A stretch of DNA of 64,000 bases, taken from positions 496,001 through 560,000 of the forward strand of contig NZ_MUZV01000001.1 in the NCBI RefSeq assembly GCF_002000025.1, written 5' to 3'. Positions 1 to 8,539 of this stretch are shown one piece after another. The notes below the pieces were generated by a model, which saw nothing but the letters and a program-made list of their open reading frames with translations, made no database searches and was not told the DNA's origin. The translations under genes and the position numbers were made by a program. Position 1 is the stretch's first letter, and the number at the start of each line of letters is the position of its first letter. The stretch comes from Cognaticolwellia aestuarii (GTDB lineage Bacteria > Pseudomonadota > Gammaproteobacteria > Enterobacterales > Alteromonadaceae).

Positions 1-339
1 ATAATAACGATCATAAATAAACTCTGGTACGGTAAACTTACCATGTTTACGCATGTAAGGAGCCAATAGCATAGCTAATAGTACGTAGCCACCGGTCCAA
101 CCCATTAGGAATACAGAGCCCCCGTATCCTAAAAATGAAATCATACCTGCCATTGAAATAAATGACGCGGCACTCATCCAGTCAGCCCCAATAGCCATAC
201 CATTTTGCATTGGCGTTACACCACCACCAGCAACATAAAAGTCACTGGTTGAGCCCGCACGAGCCCACCAAGCAATACCAAAGTAAATAGCAAAAGAACC
301 AAATACGGCTATGTATGTATAGATTTTTAACTCATCCAT
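1..339 (-). CDS. Sodium:solute symporter large subunit (VC_2705-like), partial
   Basis: Only the first 113 residues are present; the gene runs off the left edge. The translated start (MDELKIYTYIAVFGSFAIY) is a membrane helix, followed by the conserved stretch FYVAGGGVTPMQNGMAIGAD and MSAASFISMAG, typical of the solute:sodium symporter family N-terminus (acetate/proline-type permeases). The ATG overlaps by one base (TAATG) the stop codon of the small DUF4212 gene, so the two are translationally coupled. In related genomes this two-subunit arrangement is annotated as a sodium/substrate symporter of the VC_2705 subfamily. It should sit in the inner membrane and use the sodium gradient for uptake. 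The substrate cannot be told from this fragment; an acetate-like organic acid is an inference. Confidence 0.9.
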   Translation of the reverse strand, partial: MDELKIYTYIAVFGSFAIYFGIAWWARAGSTSDFYVAGGGVTPMQNGMAIGADWMSAASFISMAGMISFLGYGGSVFLMGWTGGYVLLAMLLAPYMRKHGKFTVPEFIYDRYY

Positions 340-593
340 TATGATTCCTCCACGTTATATTTTTTATCAAGGTCGTTCATTTTTTTGGTATACCAAAAAA
401 TCAAACCGACAAATGTGTAAATTGAACCTTGTTGTGCAAACCAGAAACCTAGTTTATACCCACCTAGACGTATCGCATTTAGTGGCTCGACCAAAATCAG
501 ACCAAAACCAAATGAAACTACGAACCAGATAGCAAGACATATAAATATTAAGCGCAGATTCTCTGACCAATATGTTGCATTACCTTCCATCAT
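339..593 (-). CDS. DUF4212 small symporter subunit
   Basis: An 84-residue protein with two predicted membrane helices (about residues 13-35 and 50-68) and the DUF4212 pattern YWSENLRLI...FGFGLILVEPL...FWFAQQGSIYTFV. Members are found beside VC_2705-type symporters as the small subunit, exactly as here. The frame opens with two ATGs in tandem (591-593 and 588-590). The purine-rich GGAG at 597-600 lies only 3 nt from the first but 6 nt from the second, so the second ATG may be the true start. It is the first gene of a two-gene transcript and is divergent from the cNMP/CBS/DUF294 gene. Confidence 0.9.
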   Translation of the reverse strand: MMEGNATYWSENLRLIFICLAIWFVVSFGFGLILVEPLNAIRLGGYKLGFWFAQQGSIYTFVGLIFWYTKKMNDLDKKYNVEES

Positions 594-685
594 TCTCTCC
601 TAGCAATTATTCCTATTAAGTCTATTTAGCTTAATAGGCACAGCGTTTTATGATTTTTATACGCTTTCACCTGTTGTTTAAAGAG

Positions 686-735
686 AGGTTAAGTATTCAT
701 TCAATCCAACCGGTGGATAAATTAATACTTAACCT
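686..735. promoter_or_regulatory. Nested inverted repeat in the symporter / DUF294 divergent promoter region
   Basis: A perfect 12-bp inverted repeat, AGGTTAAGTATT (686-697) and AATACTTAACCT (724-735), encloses a second short inverted repeat (ATCCA...TGGAT around ACCGG). Neither flank has a T-run, so it does not look like an intrinsic terminator. It lies 93 bp upstream of the symporter operon start and about 130 bp before the DUF294 ATG. It may be an operator or a structured leader; the binding factor is unknown. Confidence 0.45.
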
Positions 736-808
736 ACTCTAAGGTACACACTAGCAACCTTTTTTCAGCGCTCCTATTAAACTTTAGTCTAGGACACCAC
801 TGAAACAG

Positions 809-838
809 TTGACTTAAGCATCGTAATTCCCCTAAATA
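809..838 (+). promoter_or_regulatory. Candidate sigma-70 promoter for the DUF294 gene
   Basis: TTGACT (809-814) and TAAATA (833-838) are separated by 18 bp and would start transcription roughly 25 nt before the ATG at 868. Matches are partial and were judged by eye only. Confidence 0.35.
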
Positions 839-867
839 CAAGAACACTATTTACTCGAGATATCGCC

Positions 868-2709
868 ATGGACTCAGCATTAACCGAAATCAGTGAATTT
901 ATTCAAGCGATTCCTCCCATGGATTTATTACCGAGTCATATTCTTGAGCAGGTCGTTAAAGAAATCAGTATTTGCTATGTGCGGCGAGGAGAATCTCTTC
1001 CCCCGAAGGGTGTTATTGATGAAAATCTCTACATACTTCGCAAAGGTGCGTTAAGTTATGTTAGTGCTGATGATGAGCTATTAGGCCGCTATGGTGAGGG
1101 TGAAATATGTACCGTTTTTTGCTTTAACAATGATGACAATATCAAAGTAACCACTGACGAAGATACCTTACTTTATAGTATTAACTACCATAATTTCCAT
1201 CAGCTCGTCGGTGAATTTTCTGATGTAATGGCATTTTTTCAGCACACTTCGGAGCAAAGACTTAATAAAAAAATGCTACAGGTCAATGAAGATGCAATAT
1301 TAAATGCCTCATTACTAAATAGTTCAATTGCAAACTTCTATCACAGCCCTGTCGTGACCATCGCGCCAGATGCTAGTATTCAGCAAGCGGCAATTTTGAT
1401 GACCGAAAAAGGCTTTTCATGCTTAGTCATCGCAAACCATAAACAACCTTTAGGTATAGTTACCGATAAAGATATTCGTCGACGTTGCGTCGCACAAGGC
1501 CTAGCTATTGATCAGCCCGTCAGTACCATTATGACTGACAATATGGCCACCATCGACCTTAAAAGTACCGCTTATGATGCTTTGATGATGATGACGCAAA
1601 AGCATATTCATCATTTACCTGTTACATCAAACCGCCAGCTTAAAGGCATGGTAACGGTCACTGACTTAATGAATAACGAAGGACAAAATGCCGTCAATAT
1701 CACTAGCGTGATCCATAAAGCAAAATCAGTCAGTGAATTAACTGATATCAGTCAAATGATACCTAAGTTACAAATTCGCATGGCAAAATTGGGCACAACG
1801 GCTGATCATGTCGGCAAAAGCATCAGCGCAATCACTATGGCCTTCACCATTAGATTAATTGAAATGGCAGAAAAGTTATTAGGTCCTCCACCCGTACCCT
1901 ACGCTTGGTTAGCAGCAGGATCGCAAGCAAGGCAAGAGCAATTTGCGCATTCAGACCAAGATAATGCCCTGATTATCTCAAACGACATGCAGCCACAACA
2001 TAGCTATTGGTTTAAAGATCTTGCGACCTTTGTCTCTGATGGTCTCGCGGCTTGTGGTTTTATCTATTGTCCTGGCGATGTTATGGCCACCAACCCCAAG
2101 TGGTGTCAAACACAAGATGTTTGGGCACAGTATTTTGCCAAGTGGATAAATACTCCTGAACCGAAAGCATTAATGCATTGCAGTATATTTTTTGATTTAA
2201 CCACTGTTTATGGCGAAAGTAGCTTACTCGAGCAAGTACAAACAAACATGTTAAAAACCACGCAACGTAGCACACTGTTTATCGCACACTTATCACGAAA
2301 CGCCTTAAACTTAAGGCCACCACTCGGCTTTTTCCGTGACTTTGTTTTAATTCAAGATGGCGAAAATAAAGCAACTCTCGATTTAAAACATAACGGTATT
2401 GCGCCAATTGTCGATCTTGCTCGTATTTATGCGCTATCTGAGGGCATCGCTTCAGTAAATACCATAGAGCGCCTACAGCAAGCAGCTGGCACACCTTCAT
2501 TAACAAAAGCCTCTGCAGCGAATTTAATCGACGCTTATGAGTTTTTAAGCATGCTACGCATGATGCATCAAGCCAATAAATTACAACAGGGCAAGCAGCC
2601 AAATAACTACTTATCTCCAAAAGAAATTTCTAAACTCGAGCGCGAACACTTAAAAGATGCCTTTAAAGTGATCAAAACTATGCAAGACAGCCGTCAATCC
2701 ACCTACTAG
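868..2709 (+). CDS. cNMP-binding / dual CBS / DUF294 nucleotidyltransferase-like protein
   Basis: 613 residues. The order is a cyclic-nucleotide-binding-like domain (about 10-130), two CBS domains (about 158-215 and 222-275; IVTDKDIRRRCVA and GMVTVTDLM end-motifs), a DUF294 nucleotidyltransferase-like domain with GSQAR at 351-355 and the acidic pair D363/D365 (SDQDNAL), and a DUF294 C-terminal helical domain (about 470-600). The fold resembles GlnD-type nucleotidyltransferases and the GS...D-x-D signature is intact, but no substrate is established for the family. It stands next to a symporter and is followed 15 bp later by an exonuclease gene, the usual neighbourhood in marine gammaproteobacteria. 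A role as cytoplasmic regulator responding to adenine nucleotides or cyclic nucleotides is inferred from its domains. Confidence 0.92.
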   Translation: MDSALTEISEFIQAIPPMDLLPSHILEQVVKEISICYVRRGESLPPKGVIDENLYILRKGALSYVSADDELLGRYGEGEICTVFCFNNDDNIKVTTDEDTLLYSINYHNFHQLVGEFSDVMAFFQHTSEQRLNKKMLQVNEDAILNASLLNSSIANFYHSPVVTIAPDASIQQAAILMTEKGFSCLVIANHKQPLGIVTDKDIRRRCVAQGLAIDQPVSTIMTDNMATIDLKSTAYDALMMMTQKHIHHLPVTSNRQLKGMVTVTDLMNNEGQNAVNITSVIHKAKSVSELTDISQMIPKLQIRMAKLGTTADHVGKSISAITMAFTIRLIEMAEKLLGPPPVPYAWLAAGSQARQEQFAHSDQDNALIISNDMQPQHSYWFKDLATFVSDGLAACGFIYCPGDVMATNPKWCQTQDVWAQYFAKWINTPEPKALMHCSIFFDLTTVYGESSLLEQVQTNMLKTTQRSTLFIAHLSRNALNLRPPLGFFRDFVLIQDGENKATLDLKHNGIAPIVDLARIYALSEGIASVNTIERLQQAAGTPSLTKASAANLIDAYEFLSMLRMMHQANKLQQGKQPNNYLSPKEISKLEREHLKDAFKVIKTMQDSRQSTY

Positions 2710-2724
2710 CGATAAGCCACTATT

Positions 2725-3423
2725 ATGTTTAATCATCACCCTCTAACTCGCTGGTTACTCGGCTATGAGGCGCAAAGAAAACGTATGCTAAAAAAAGCCC
2801 CAGAAGGCCCCTTACGCGATTTTCTTCGTGTGCCATTTCCTGCGCTATATACGCCCTTTGATCAAATTCCTATTTTGGCGGTAGACTTTGAAACCACAGG
2901 CTTAGACGCCGTGCAAGATAAACTACTCAGTGTTGGTTGCGTTGACTTGTGCCACAATCAAATCAAGCTGGGCAGCAGTTACCATCAAATCATTAACACC
3001 AAAGGCCGATTAAAAGCCGATAATGTTACGATCCACCAAATTACCGACGATCAAAAAGACCAAGGACAGCCTCTAGCCGAAGTCATAGAACAATTGCTTA
3101 AACGCCTTGCCGGTAAAGTCATGCTGGTGCACTTTGCGCGTATTGAGCGCCAGTTTTTACGTCAAGCTTGTTTAGAGCTTTATGGTATGGCCCCACCGCT
3201 ACCCATAATTGATACCTTAGTGGTCGCTAAAAAAAGATTAGATAAAAGGGATGTAGCTTACGACCCTTCACAGTTAAGGCTCTCTGCTTTGCGAGCAACT
3301 TACCAATTGCCCGATCACTATGCCCATAACGCGCTTAATGATGCAATTGCAACAGCAGAATTACTGTTAGCACAAGTCAACGATCGAGCTGATAACGTCG
3401 CCTTGCAGCAGCTAATTTTATAA
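2725..3423 (+). CDS. DnaQ-like 3'-5' exonuclease (DEDDh)
   Basis: 232 residues. Exo I motif is VDFETTGLD with D54 and E56. Exo III is HNALNDAIATAEL with the His and Asp of the DEDDh class. Exo II reads LVHFARIERQFL, so a Glu stands where most DnaQ proteins have Asp; I recall this being usual in the subgroup encoded beside DUF294 proteins, but I could not check it. About 45 residues precede the nuclease domain. It lies 15 bp after the DUF294 gene and is probably in the same transcript. It should degrade DNA or RNA 3' ends in the cytoplasm, but it is not the replicative epsilon subunit: the length and N-terminus differ and no clamp-binding tail is obvious. Confidence 0.88.
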   Translation: MFNHHPLTRWLLGYEAQRKRMLKKAPEGPLRDFLRVPFPALYTPFDQIPILAVDFETTGLDAVQDKLLSVGCVDLCHNQIKLGSSYHQIINTKGRLKADNVTIHQITDDQKDQGQPLAEVIEQLLKRLAGKVMLVHFARIERQFLRQACLELYGMAPPLPIIDTLVVAKKRLDKRDVAYDPSQLRLSALRATYQLPDHYAHNALNDAIATAELLLAQVNDRADNVALQQLIL

Positions 3424-3548
3424 GGTATTAGGTTCATTAACTGACAGTAAACTAAATTAACCAAGTTATTTTTGCTAAATAAAAAAATAGCTTGGTCTAA
3501 AGCAAAACTGTGAGACAATTCACTTAAGCAATCACCTACCTAAGGTTC

Positions 3549-3788
3549 ATGATGAAACTTTTAGCCCGCAATCTTTCTCGCTCAACTACAGAACAAGACC
3601 TTCGTGTTTTATTTTCTGCTCACGGTACCGTTACTGAATGTAACTTAGTGCTAGACCAAGAAACTGGTAAATCAAAAGGCTTCGCCTTTATAGAAATGCC
3701 AAATGAAAAAGAAGCGAAATTAGCTCTAGCTAACTTGCATGAAACAAAAGTAGCTAACAATAAAATTCGTGTAAAAATCGCACAATAA
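3549..3788 (+). CDS. RRM-domain RNA-binding protein
   Basis: 79 residues, a single RNA recognition motif with almost nothing else. RNP2 is KLLARNLS near the N-terminus and RNP1 is KGFAFIEM in the middle. Single-RRM proteins of this kind are found in cyanobacteria and marine proteobacteria, often cold-induced, and are thought to bind single-stranded RNA. Two ATGs are in tandem (3549 and 3552); the AAGG at 3542-3545 is better spaced for the second. The gene stands alone, 125 bp after the exonuclease, and has a strong hairpin and terminator in its 3' region. Confidence 0.9.
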   Translation: MMKLLARNLSRSTTEQDLRVLFSAHGTVTECNLVLDQETGKSKGFAFIEMPNEKEAKLALANLHETKVANNKIRVKIAQ

Positions 3789-3801
3789 ATTAAACGCGAT
3801 G

Positions 3802-3838
3802 TCACGTCCTATATGTGTATATACATTTCAGGACGGGA
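3802..3838 (+). other. Hairpin in the 3' UTR of the RRM gene
   Basis: CGTCCT (3805-3810) pairs with AGGACG (3830-3835). The stem extends outward after one mismatch (TC with GA) and has an inner ATGT/ACAT pairing in the loop. It begins 13 bp after the RRM stop codon and precedes the real terminator, so the transcript would carry two consecutive stem-loops. Confidence 0.5.
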
Positions 3839-3850
3839 GACGATAAACAT

Positions 3851-3884
3851 AAAAAGCCAGCGCAAAAAAACGCTGGTTTTTTTT
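3851..3884. terminator. Bidirectional intrinsic terminator between the RRM gene and greB
   Basis: CCAGCG (3857-3862), an A-rich 8-nt loop, CGCTGG (3871-3876), then eight T. The other side carries AAAAA, so it can serve greB on the minus strand as well. The two genes converge here. Confidence 0.85.
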
Positions 3885-3896
3885 ATAGCTAGATAT

Positions 3897-4370
3897 TTAT
3901 TTTTCATAATTAATTTCAGTAACATACCAAAGCTTTTCTCCGGCCGGTGTTTTCACCACTACTTCATCATCAATTTCTTTTTTCAAACACGCACGCGAAA
4001 TTGGTGAATCAATTGAGGAATAGTCATTACGGCCGTAGATTTCTTCAGGGCCAACAATGCGAAACTTTAGTGTTTCATTGTCATCATTCTCTAAACTCAC
4101 CCAAGCACCAAAAAATACTTTACCTTCTTGCTGTGGGCCATAATCAACAATTTTCAGCTCTTCAAGAATTTTACGCAGATAACGCACTCGGCGGTCAATT
4201 TCGCGTAAACGTTTTTTATTATATTGGTAATCTGCATTTTCACTGCGATCGCCCAGGCTTGCTGCCCATGAAACCTTACGTGTGGTTTCTGGACGCTCTT
4301 CACGCCAAAGTTTATTGAGTTCATTTTGCAGTAAAACGTAACCTGCTCGGGTAATTAATTTTGTTTTCAT
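3897..4370 (-). CDS. greB: Transcription elongation factor GreB
   Basis: 157 residues, the normal GreB length. An N-terminal coiled coil (about 1-75) carries the acidic tip motif GDRSENADYQY with D41 and E44, the residues that position the catalytic metal in the RNA polymerase secondary channel. A C-terminal FKBP-like domain (about 83-157, with SPISRACLKKEIDDEV) binds the polymerase. It restarts backtracked complexes by stimulating transcript cleavage. Starting at MKTKLITR matches the E. coli protein. It is monocistronic, ending at a bidirectional terminator. Confidence 0.97.
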   Translation of the reverse strand: MKTKLITRAGYVLLQNELNKLWREERPETTRKVSWAASLGDRSENADYQYNKKRLREIDRRVRYLRKILEELKIVDYGPQQEGKVFFGAWVSLENDDNETLKFRIVGPEEIYGRNDYSSIDSPISRACLKKEIDDEVVVKTPAGEKLWYVTEINYEK

Positions 4371-4523
4371 AATTTGAACTGTAATCGACCTTAAAGATAA
4401 AGTAATGCGAGTATCAGCAATACTATCGTTAATCTAGCTTTAGACCAATAATAGCGGCTAAATGTTATATTTTATATCTACTGAGACCGAAAAATAACAG
4501 CATTGTGTTGTCATAGTTGAGAT

Positions 4524-4553
4524 AAAAAAACACCACGACTAGCGTGGTGTTTT
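4524..4553 (-). terminator. Intrinsic terminator of the M16 peptidase gene
   Basis: CACCACG (4531-4537), loop ACTAG, CGTGGTG (4543-4549). Read on the minus strand the stem is followed by seven T. It lies about 90 bp past the M16 stop codon and upstream of greB. Confidence 0.8.
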
Positions 4554-4644
4554 ATCCTGTTGATACCTATCAATCTCATTCAAATTCACATTCACATTGA
4601 AATGAAAAATGATGAGGTAAATAATTAACCAATAATGACGTTAA

Positions 4645-7533
4645 TTATTTAAAGACTTCGTCAACCGCAATTACTTCAACGTTTTTAGCTGGTAATGTTA
4701 GTTTATAGCTTTCAATAATTTTATCGGTAGCTAATAGCTCGGCTGGTTTTTCTGAGTTGTATTTAAGTGGCGATACTTGCTCAGACAACAAACGTTTTTT
4801 CATGTCTTCACCATCACCAGAAATAAATACGTATTGAATATCATCAGTTTGTAAGTTTTCTTTAATGACACGATTAACATCTGCTAACGATAACTTGGCA
4901 AATTGTTCACGTACATATTTCACAAACTCTTCTGTTTGATAAAATTCACTATCAAGTGCATAGCCTAGTTGTTGATCTTGGCTAGCAACGAGTTGTGGTG
5001 CATAGTTTGTTAAGTAATTACGTGTGGCTTGAAAGTCTTTCTCGCTCATACCATTTTTAATTAGCTTGTCGAGTTCATATAACGCAGCACGTGTTGCAAA
5101 GTGGGCATCATTATTTGAACGTAATGGGCGTAACCATACTTGGAATATTTGGCTAGAGCGACCTAAGTTGGCGTCAGGCTTAGTTTGAAACATACCGCGC
5201 GGGAAGTATTCAATATATGAATAATCACCGTAGTTCATACCACGTGCTTGACGTATTTGTTGATATAAATAGCTGTTTGAACTTCTGTGCTCACCGAAAT
5301 ATGAGCGAACCAACCAAAGTGCAGCCCAGTCTTTGTCATTACGGATAGTATCGATTGGAAAACCAAAAGAAACCGCTGTTGATTGGGCATTTTTTTCTAC
5401 AATAGTGGCATGATGACCTTTTAATACCGGTGCTTTAGCAATGTTTAAACGTTTTTCATCACCTACTGGTAAAGCCGTTAAGTCAGTCATTAATTGTGCT
5501 TTTAAATCACTTGGCATAGCACCTGTCATGCCCAGATGTAGTTTTGCTTGCGTTAATTGTGCAGCATAAAAAGCTTTAACATCTTCGATGGTGATCGCTG
5601 CTAAGTCAGATAAATCGCCACTGTTGAAGTTTTCATAGGCATGACCTTGATACAGCTCACTGTACAATACTTCTTTACCTAGCTCTTCGTCATTTGATGA
5701 TTTTAAGCCTGACTGTATACCGTCAATAAGTTCTTTTTTCAGACGTTTAAAGTCATCTTCACGCCAGCCTGGATTCAGTAATTGATCACTGATCAGCTGA
5801 TACCACTGCGTTGCATTATCTTTATGAACACGACCGGTAAACGATATCATCTCTTTATCAAGTTGAGATGAAAACTGGCCTGCTAAAGGATACAAGCCTT
5901 TTTGTATGTCTTTGTAACTACGCGTTTGTGAACCACCTTGAGTCAACATACGTGCCATTAATGCTGCCGTACCTTTTTTGCCTTCAGGATCTGCTGCTGC
6001 GCCAGTATAGAATAAAAAGTTAACATCAATTAAAGGTGAATCATTGGTTTTATCTAATACCGTAAACTGGGCTTTGCGTGGTTGCACTGACTTAGTGTTT
6101 AATTGAGTTACCGCTGCATTTAGGCTAACTTCTTGTTCAAAATCAGCTATTTTATCAAGTGCTGACAAAGTTACCGTAGTGCGGTTTTCATCAATAAAAT
6201 ATTTGTTAGCAATACGCTGAATATCTTCGGCTGAAATATTATCAAAACTATTATATAAATAGTTGATGGTTTCTGGATCGCGATCAAAATGCATATAGCT
6301 GGCAAGTGTTGCCGCAATTGACTCAGAAGAGTCTAAACTATTAACAAAACTATACTTTAAGTTAGATTTTAAATTGTCTAATTTCTCTGTTGAAACTAAT
6401 TCTGTGCGCGCTTGCGCATACGTACGATTAATCGCATCACGAACCGTTGCTAAATCTTTTTCTTCATTAACTTTAACAAAAACATGGCGTAAACCAGCGT
6501 CTTTAGTTTCAGGGTTATAGTTAAACATTTGACTAGCCAATTGCTTATCAACCACTAATTCTTGGTACAACGCCGAGTTATTAGAGAAGTAAAGTTCAGA
6601 AATCAAGTCTAACGCGGCACGGTCTTTCTTTTTTGGTTGCCAATCAGCGCCTTTATAAGACACTAATAACCAGTGACCTGGCAAACCATCAAACTTTTCA
6701 TGCACATAGCGCGGTGCAGTTTGTGCTGGCTCTTGTGCAATATTGTTGACAAAGTTGCCTTTTTGCCAATTGCCCCAGTGTTTCTCAACCATAGCCATGG
6801 TCGCATCGGGCTCAACATCACCCACTATCACTAAAGAAACATATTCTGGCTTATAAAACTGTTTGAAGAATTTCTCACCGTAAGCAATTTGCTCTGGCAT
6901 CGCTTCTACATCTTCAAAAAAGCCCATAGTGGTATGCTTATAGGTATGAGTATCAAAGGCTTCTTTGCGCACCGCTGCTAACAACTTACGAATTGGGCTA
7001 GCATTATTTTTTAAATATTCACCTTTTACTGTTAATGCCTCTGTTTTAAATTGTGCATCAGTGTAAGTTAAGTTTTTGAAATGGTCAGCCTGAATTTCAA
7101 GTACTTTATCTAGATGGTCTTTAGAAAAGTCTAAGTGATAATTAGTGTAGTCATTAGTGGTATACGCGCCGTTATCAACACCAGCATTTTTAAATAAATC
7201 AGCGTAAACATCTTGTGGAAACTTTTCAGAGCCTTTAAACATCATATGTTCAAAAAAGTGCGCAAAACCAGTTCGACCCGCTTCATCTTCGTCACGCGAG
7301 CCCACTGAAACAGGAATTTGTACAGACACTAAATCAGGGTAATCAGTTTTTACAATCAATACACGTAAACCATTATCTAATTCTTTAAAGACATAGTTTT
7401 GGCTGAATACCTTGTTAGTATTGGTTTCTACCGCAGCACTTTCAGCGGTTGAATGTTGATTGGTTTGGGTGGCAACACAAGCCGAAAGAGTCAAACTCGC
7501 TACAATGGCCGCTGCTAAATATTTTATTTTCAT
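4645..7533 (-). CDS. M16 family zinc metallopeptidase, lipoprotein
   Basis: 962 residues. The N-terminus is a lipoprotein signal with lipobox LSAC and acylated C19. The first M16 domain has the inverted zinc motif HFFEH (H92, E95, H96) with E172 76 residues on as third ligand, so it should be active. A second M16-type half (from about residue 500) lacks the motif, as is normal for pitrilysin-type two-half proteases. The protein should be attached to an envelope membrane and degrade peptides in the periplasm. A good ribosome site (AAGGGA) precedes the ATG. The gene is monocistronic and divergent from the SDR gene. Confidence 0.95.
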   Translation of the reverse strand: MKIKYLAAAIVASLTLSACVATQTNQHSTAESAAVETNTNKVFSQNYVFKELDNGLRVLIVKTDYPDLVSVQIPVSVGSRDEDEAGRTGFAHFFEHMMFKGSEKFPQDVYADLFKNAGVDNGAYTTNDYTNYHLDFSKDHLDKVLEIQADHFKNLTYTDAQFKTEALTVKGEYLKNNASPIRKLLAAVRKEAFDTHTYKHTTMGFFEDVEAMPEQIAYGEKFFKQFYKPEYVSLVIVGDVEPDATMAMVEKHWGNWQKGNFVNNIAQEPAQTAPRYVHEKFDGLPGHWLLVSYKGADWQPKKKDRAALDLISELYFSNNSALYQELVVDKQLASQMFNYNPETKDAGLRHVFVKVNEEKDLATVRDAINRTYAQARTELVSTEKLDNLKSNLKYSFVNSLDSSESIAATLASYMHFDRDPETINYLYNSFDNISAEDIQRIANKYFIDENRTTVTLSALDKIADFEQEVSLNAAVTQLNTKSVQPRKAQFTVLDKTNDSPLIDVNFLFYTGAAADPEGKKGTAALMARMLTQGGSQTRSYKDIQKGLYPLAGQFSSQLDKEMISFTGRVHKDNATQWYQLISDQLLNPGWREDDFKRLKKELIDGIQSGLKSSNDEELGKEVLYSELYQGHAYENFNSGDLSDLAAITIEDVKAFYAAQLTQAKLHLGMTGAMPSDLKAQLMTDLTALPVGDEKRLNIAKAPVLKGHHATIVEKNAQSTAVSFGFPIDTIRNDKDWAALWLVRSYFGEHRSSNSYLYQQIRQARGMNYGDYSYIEYFPRGMFQTKPDANLGRSSQIFQVWLRPLRSNNDAHFATRAALYELDKLIKNGMSEKDFQATRNYLTNYAPQLVASQDQQLGYALDSEFYQTEEFVKYVREQFAKLSLADVNRVIKENLQTDDIQYVFISGDGEDMKKRLLSEQVSPLKYNSEKPAELLATDKIIESYKLTLPAKNVEVIAVDEVFK

Positions 7534-7675
7534 TATCGTTCCCTTTATTGATATGCTGCTATCTTATGAAATTGGTTGTAATTTTTCACCACTTTCAGCA
7601 TTAATTTACATAATATTCTGTAACAAATTACATACAACAAATGCTTGAACACTGGCAATGAAGAGAAATTATCGT

Positions 7676-8500
7676 ATGAAGCATGATTTTAAAAATAAAA
7701 CGGTCATCATTACGGGCGCATCAGCTGGTGTTGGCGCAGCTACCGCCAGAACCTTTGCTAACTTAGGAGCAAATTTAGTGCTGGTTGCTCGCGGTCAGGC
7801 AGCATTAGACAAGATAACTGAGGAACTACAAGCAATAACATCGGTCATCAATATTGCCATGGATATTAATGACCCTATAGCGAATGAGGCCATGCTAGTA
7901 AAAGCCGCAGATGCATTTACCTCTATAGATGTGCTGGTCAACAATGCTGGCTTTCATCAACGCGGCGATGTAGAAAAAAACCAAGCGATAGACCTTGCAA
8001 GAATGGTTGATGTCAATTTACGAGCCCCTATCCAGCTATCAACATTAATATTGCCATATTTACGTCAAGCCGGTGGTGGTGCCATTGTGAATGTAGGCTC
8101 ACTAGCTGGCCGAACACCTTTACAGGGCGCAGCAACTTACGCGGCAACAAAAGCAGGACTTCGAGCCTTTACTTATTCACTAGCTGATGAGCTAAAAAAT
8201 ACCGGTATATATGTCGGGTTAGTGTCACCGGGGCCTATTGATACTGGTTTTATTATGTCAGAAATAGATCAGGTAGAAGACATAGTATTCTCACAACCAA
8301 TGAGCAGTGCCCAGCAAGTTGCTGACGCTATTGTCAGCTGCGCACGTGGTGAGGCTGTTGAAATATCATTACCTAAAGTCAGTGGTTGGCTAACGACTAT
8401 ATCGTACCTTTTCCCAGCACTGCGAAGCGCATTACGTCCAGCACTCTATCGCAAAGGGCGTAAAGCCAAAGAGCAATACAAGCAAGGTAATACGAAGTAG
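7676..8500 (+). CDS. Short-chain dehydrogenase/reductase (SDR)
   Basis: 274 residues from the ATG at 7676, chosen because AAGAGA lies upstream of it; an in-frame ATG at 7658 would add six residues but has no ribosome site. The Rossmann glycine motif is TGASAGVG (13-20). The catalytic set is S142, Y155 and K159 (YAATK), with the NNAG motif between. The C-terminal LFPALRSALRPALYRKGRK is basic and partly hydrophobic, as in membrane-associated SDRs. It should be an NAD(P)H-dependent oxidoreductase; the substrate is unknown. It converges with the cyclophilin gene downstream, with only 39 bp between them and no clear terminator. Confidence 0.92.
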   Translation: MKHDFKNKTVIITGASAGVGAATARTFANLGANLVLVARGQAALDKITEELQAITSVINIAMDINDPIANEAMLVKAADAFTSIDVLVNNAGFHQRGDVEKNQAIDLARMVDVNLRAPIQLSTLILPYLRQAGGGAIVNVGSLAGRTPLQGAATYAATKAGLRAFTYSLADELKNTGIYVGLVSPGPIDTGFIMSEIDQVEDIVFSQPMSSAQQVADAIVSCARGEAVEISLPKVSGWLTTISYLFPALRSALRPALYRKGRKAKEQYKQGNTK

Positions 8501-8539
8501 CATACTCGTACACCTTACTTAGCTTAATTCATATCTTAC

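Noticed and set aside
2081-2620. Two antisense frames inside the DUF294 gene
   Set aside because: They are opposite a clear coding gene with conserved motifs and have no ribosome site or domain.
3814-3825. Palindrome TGTATATACA as a possible operator
   Set aside because: It sits in the loop of a hairpin in a 3' UTR, not at a promoter.
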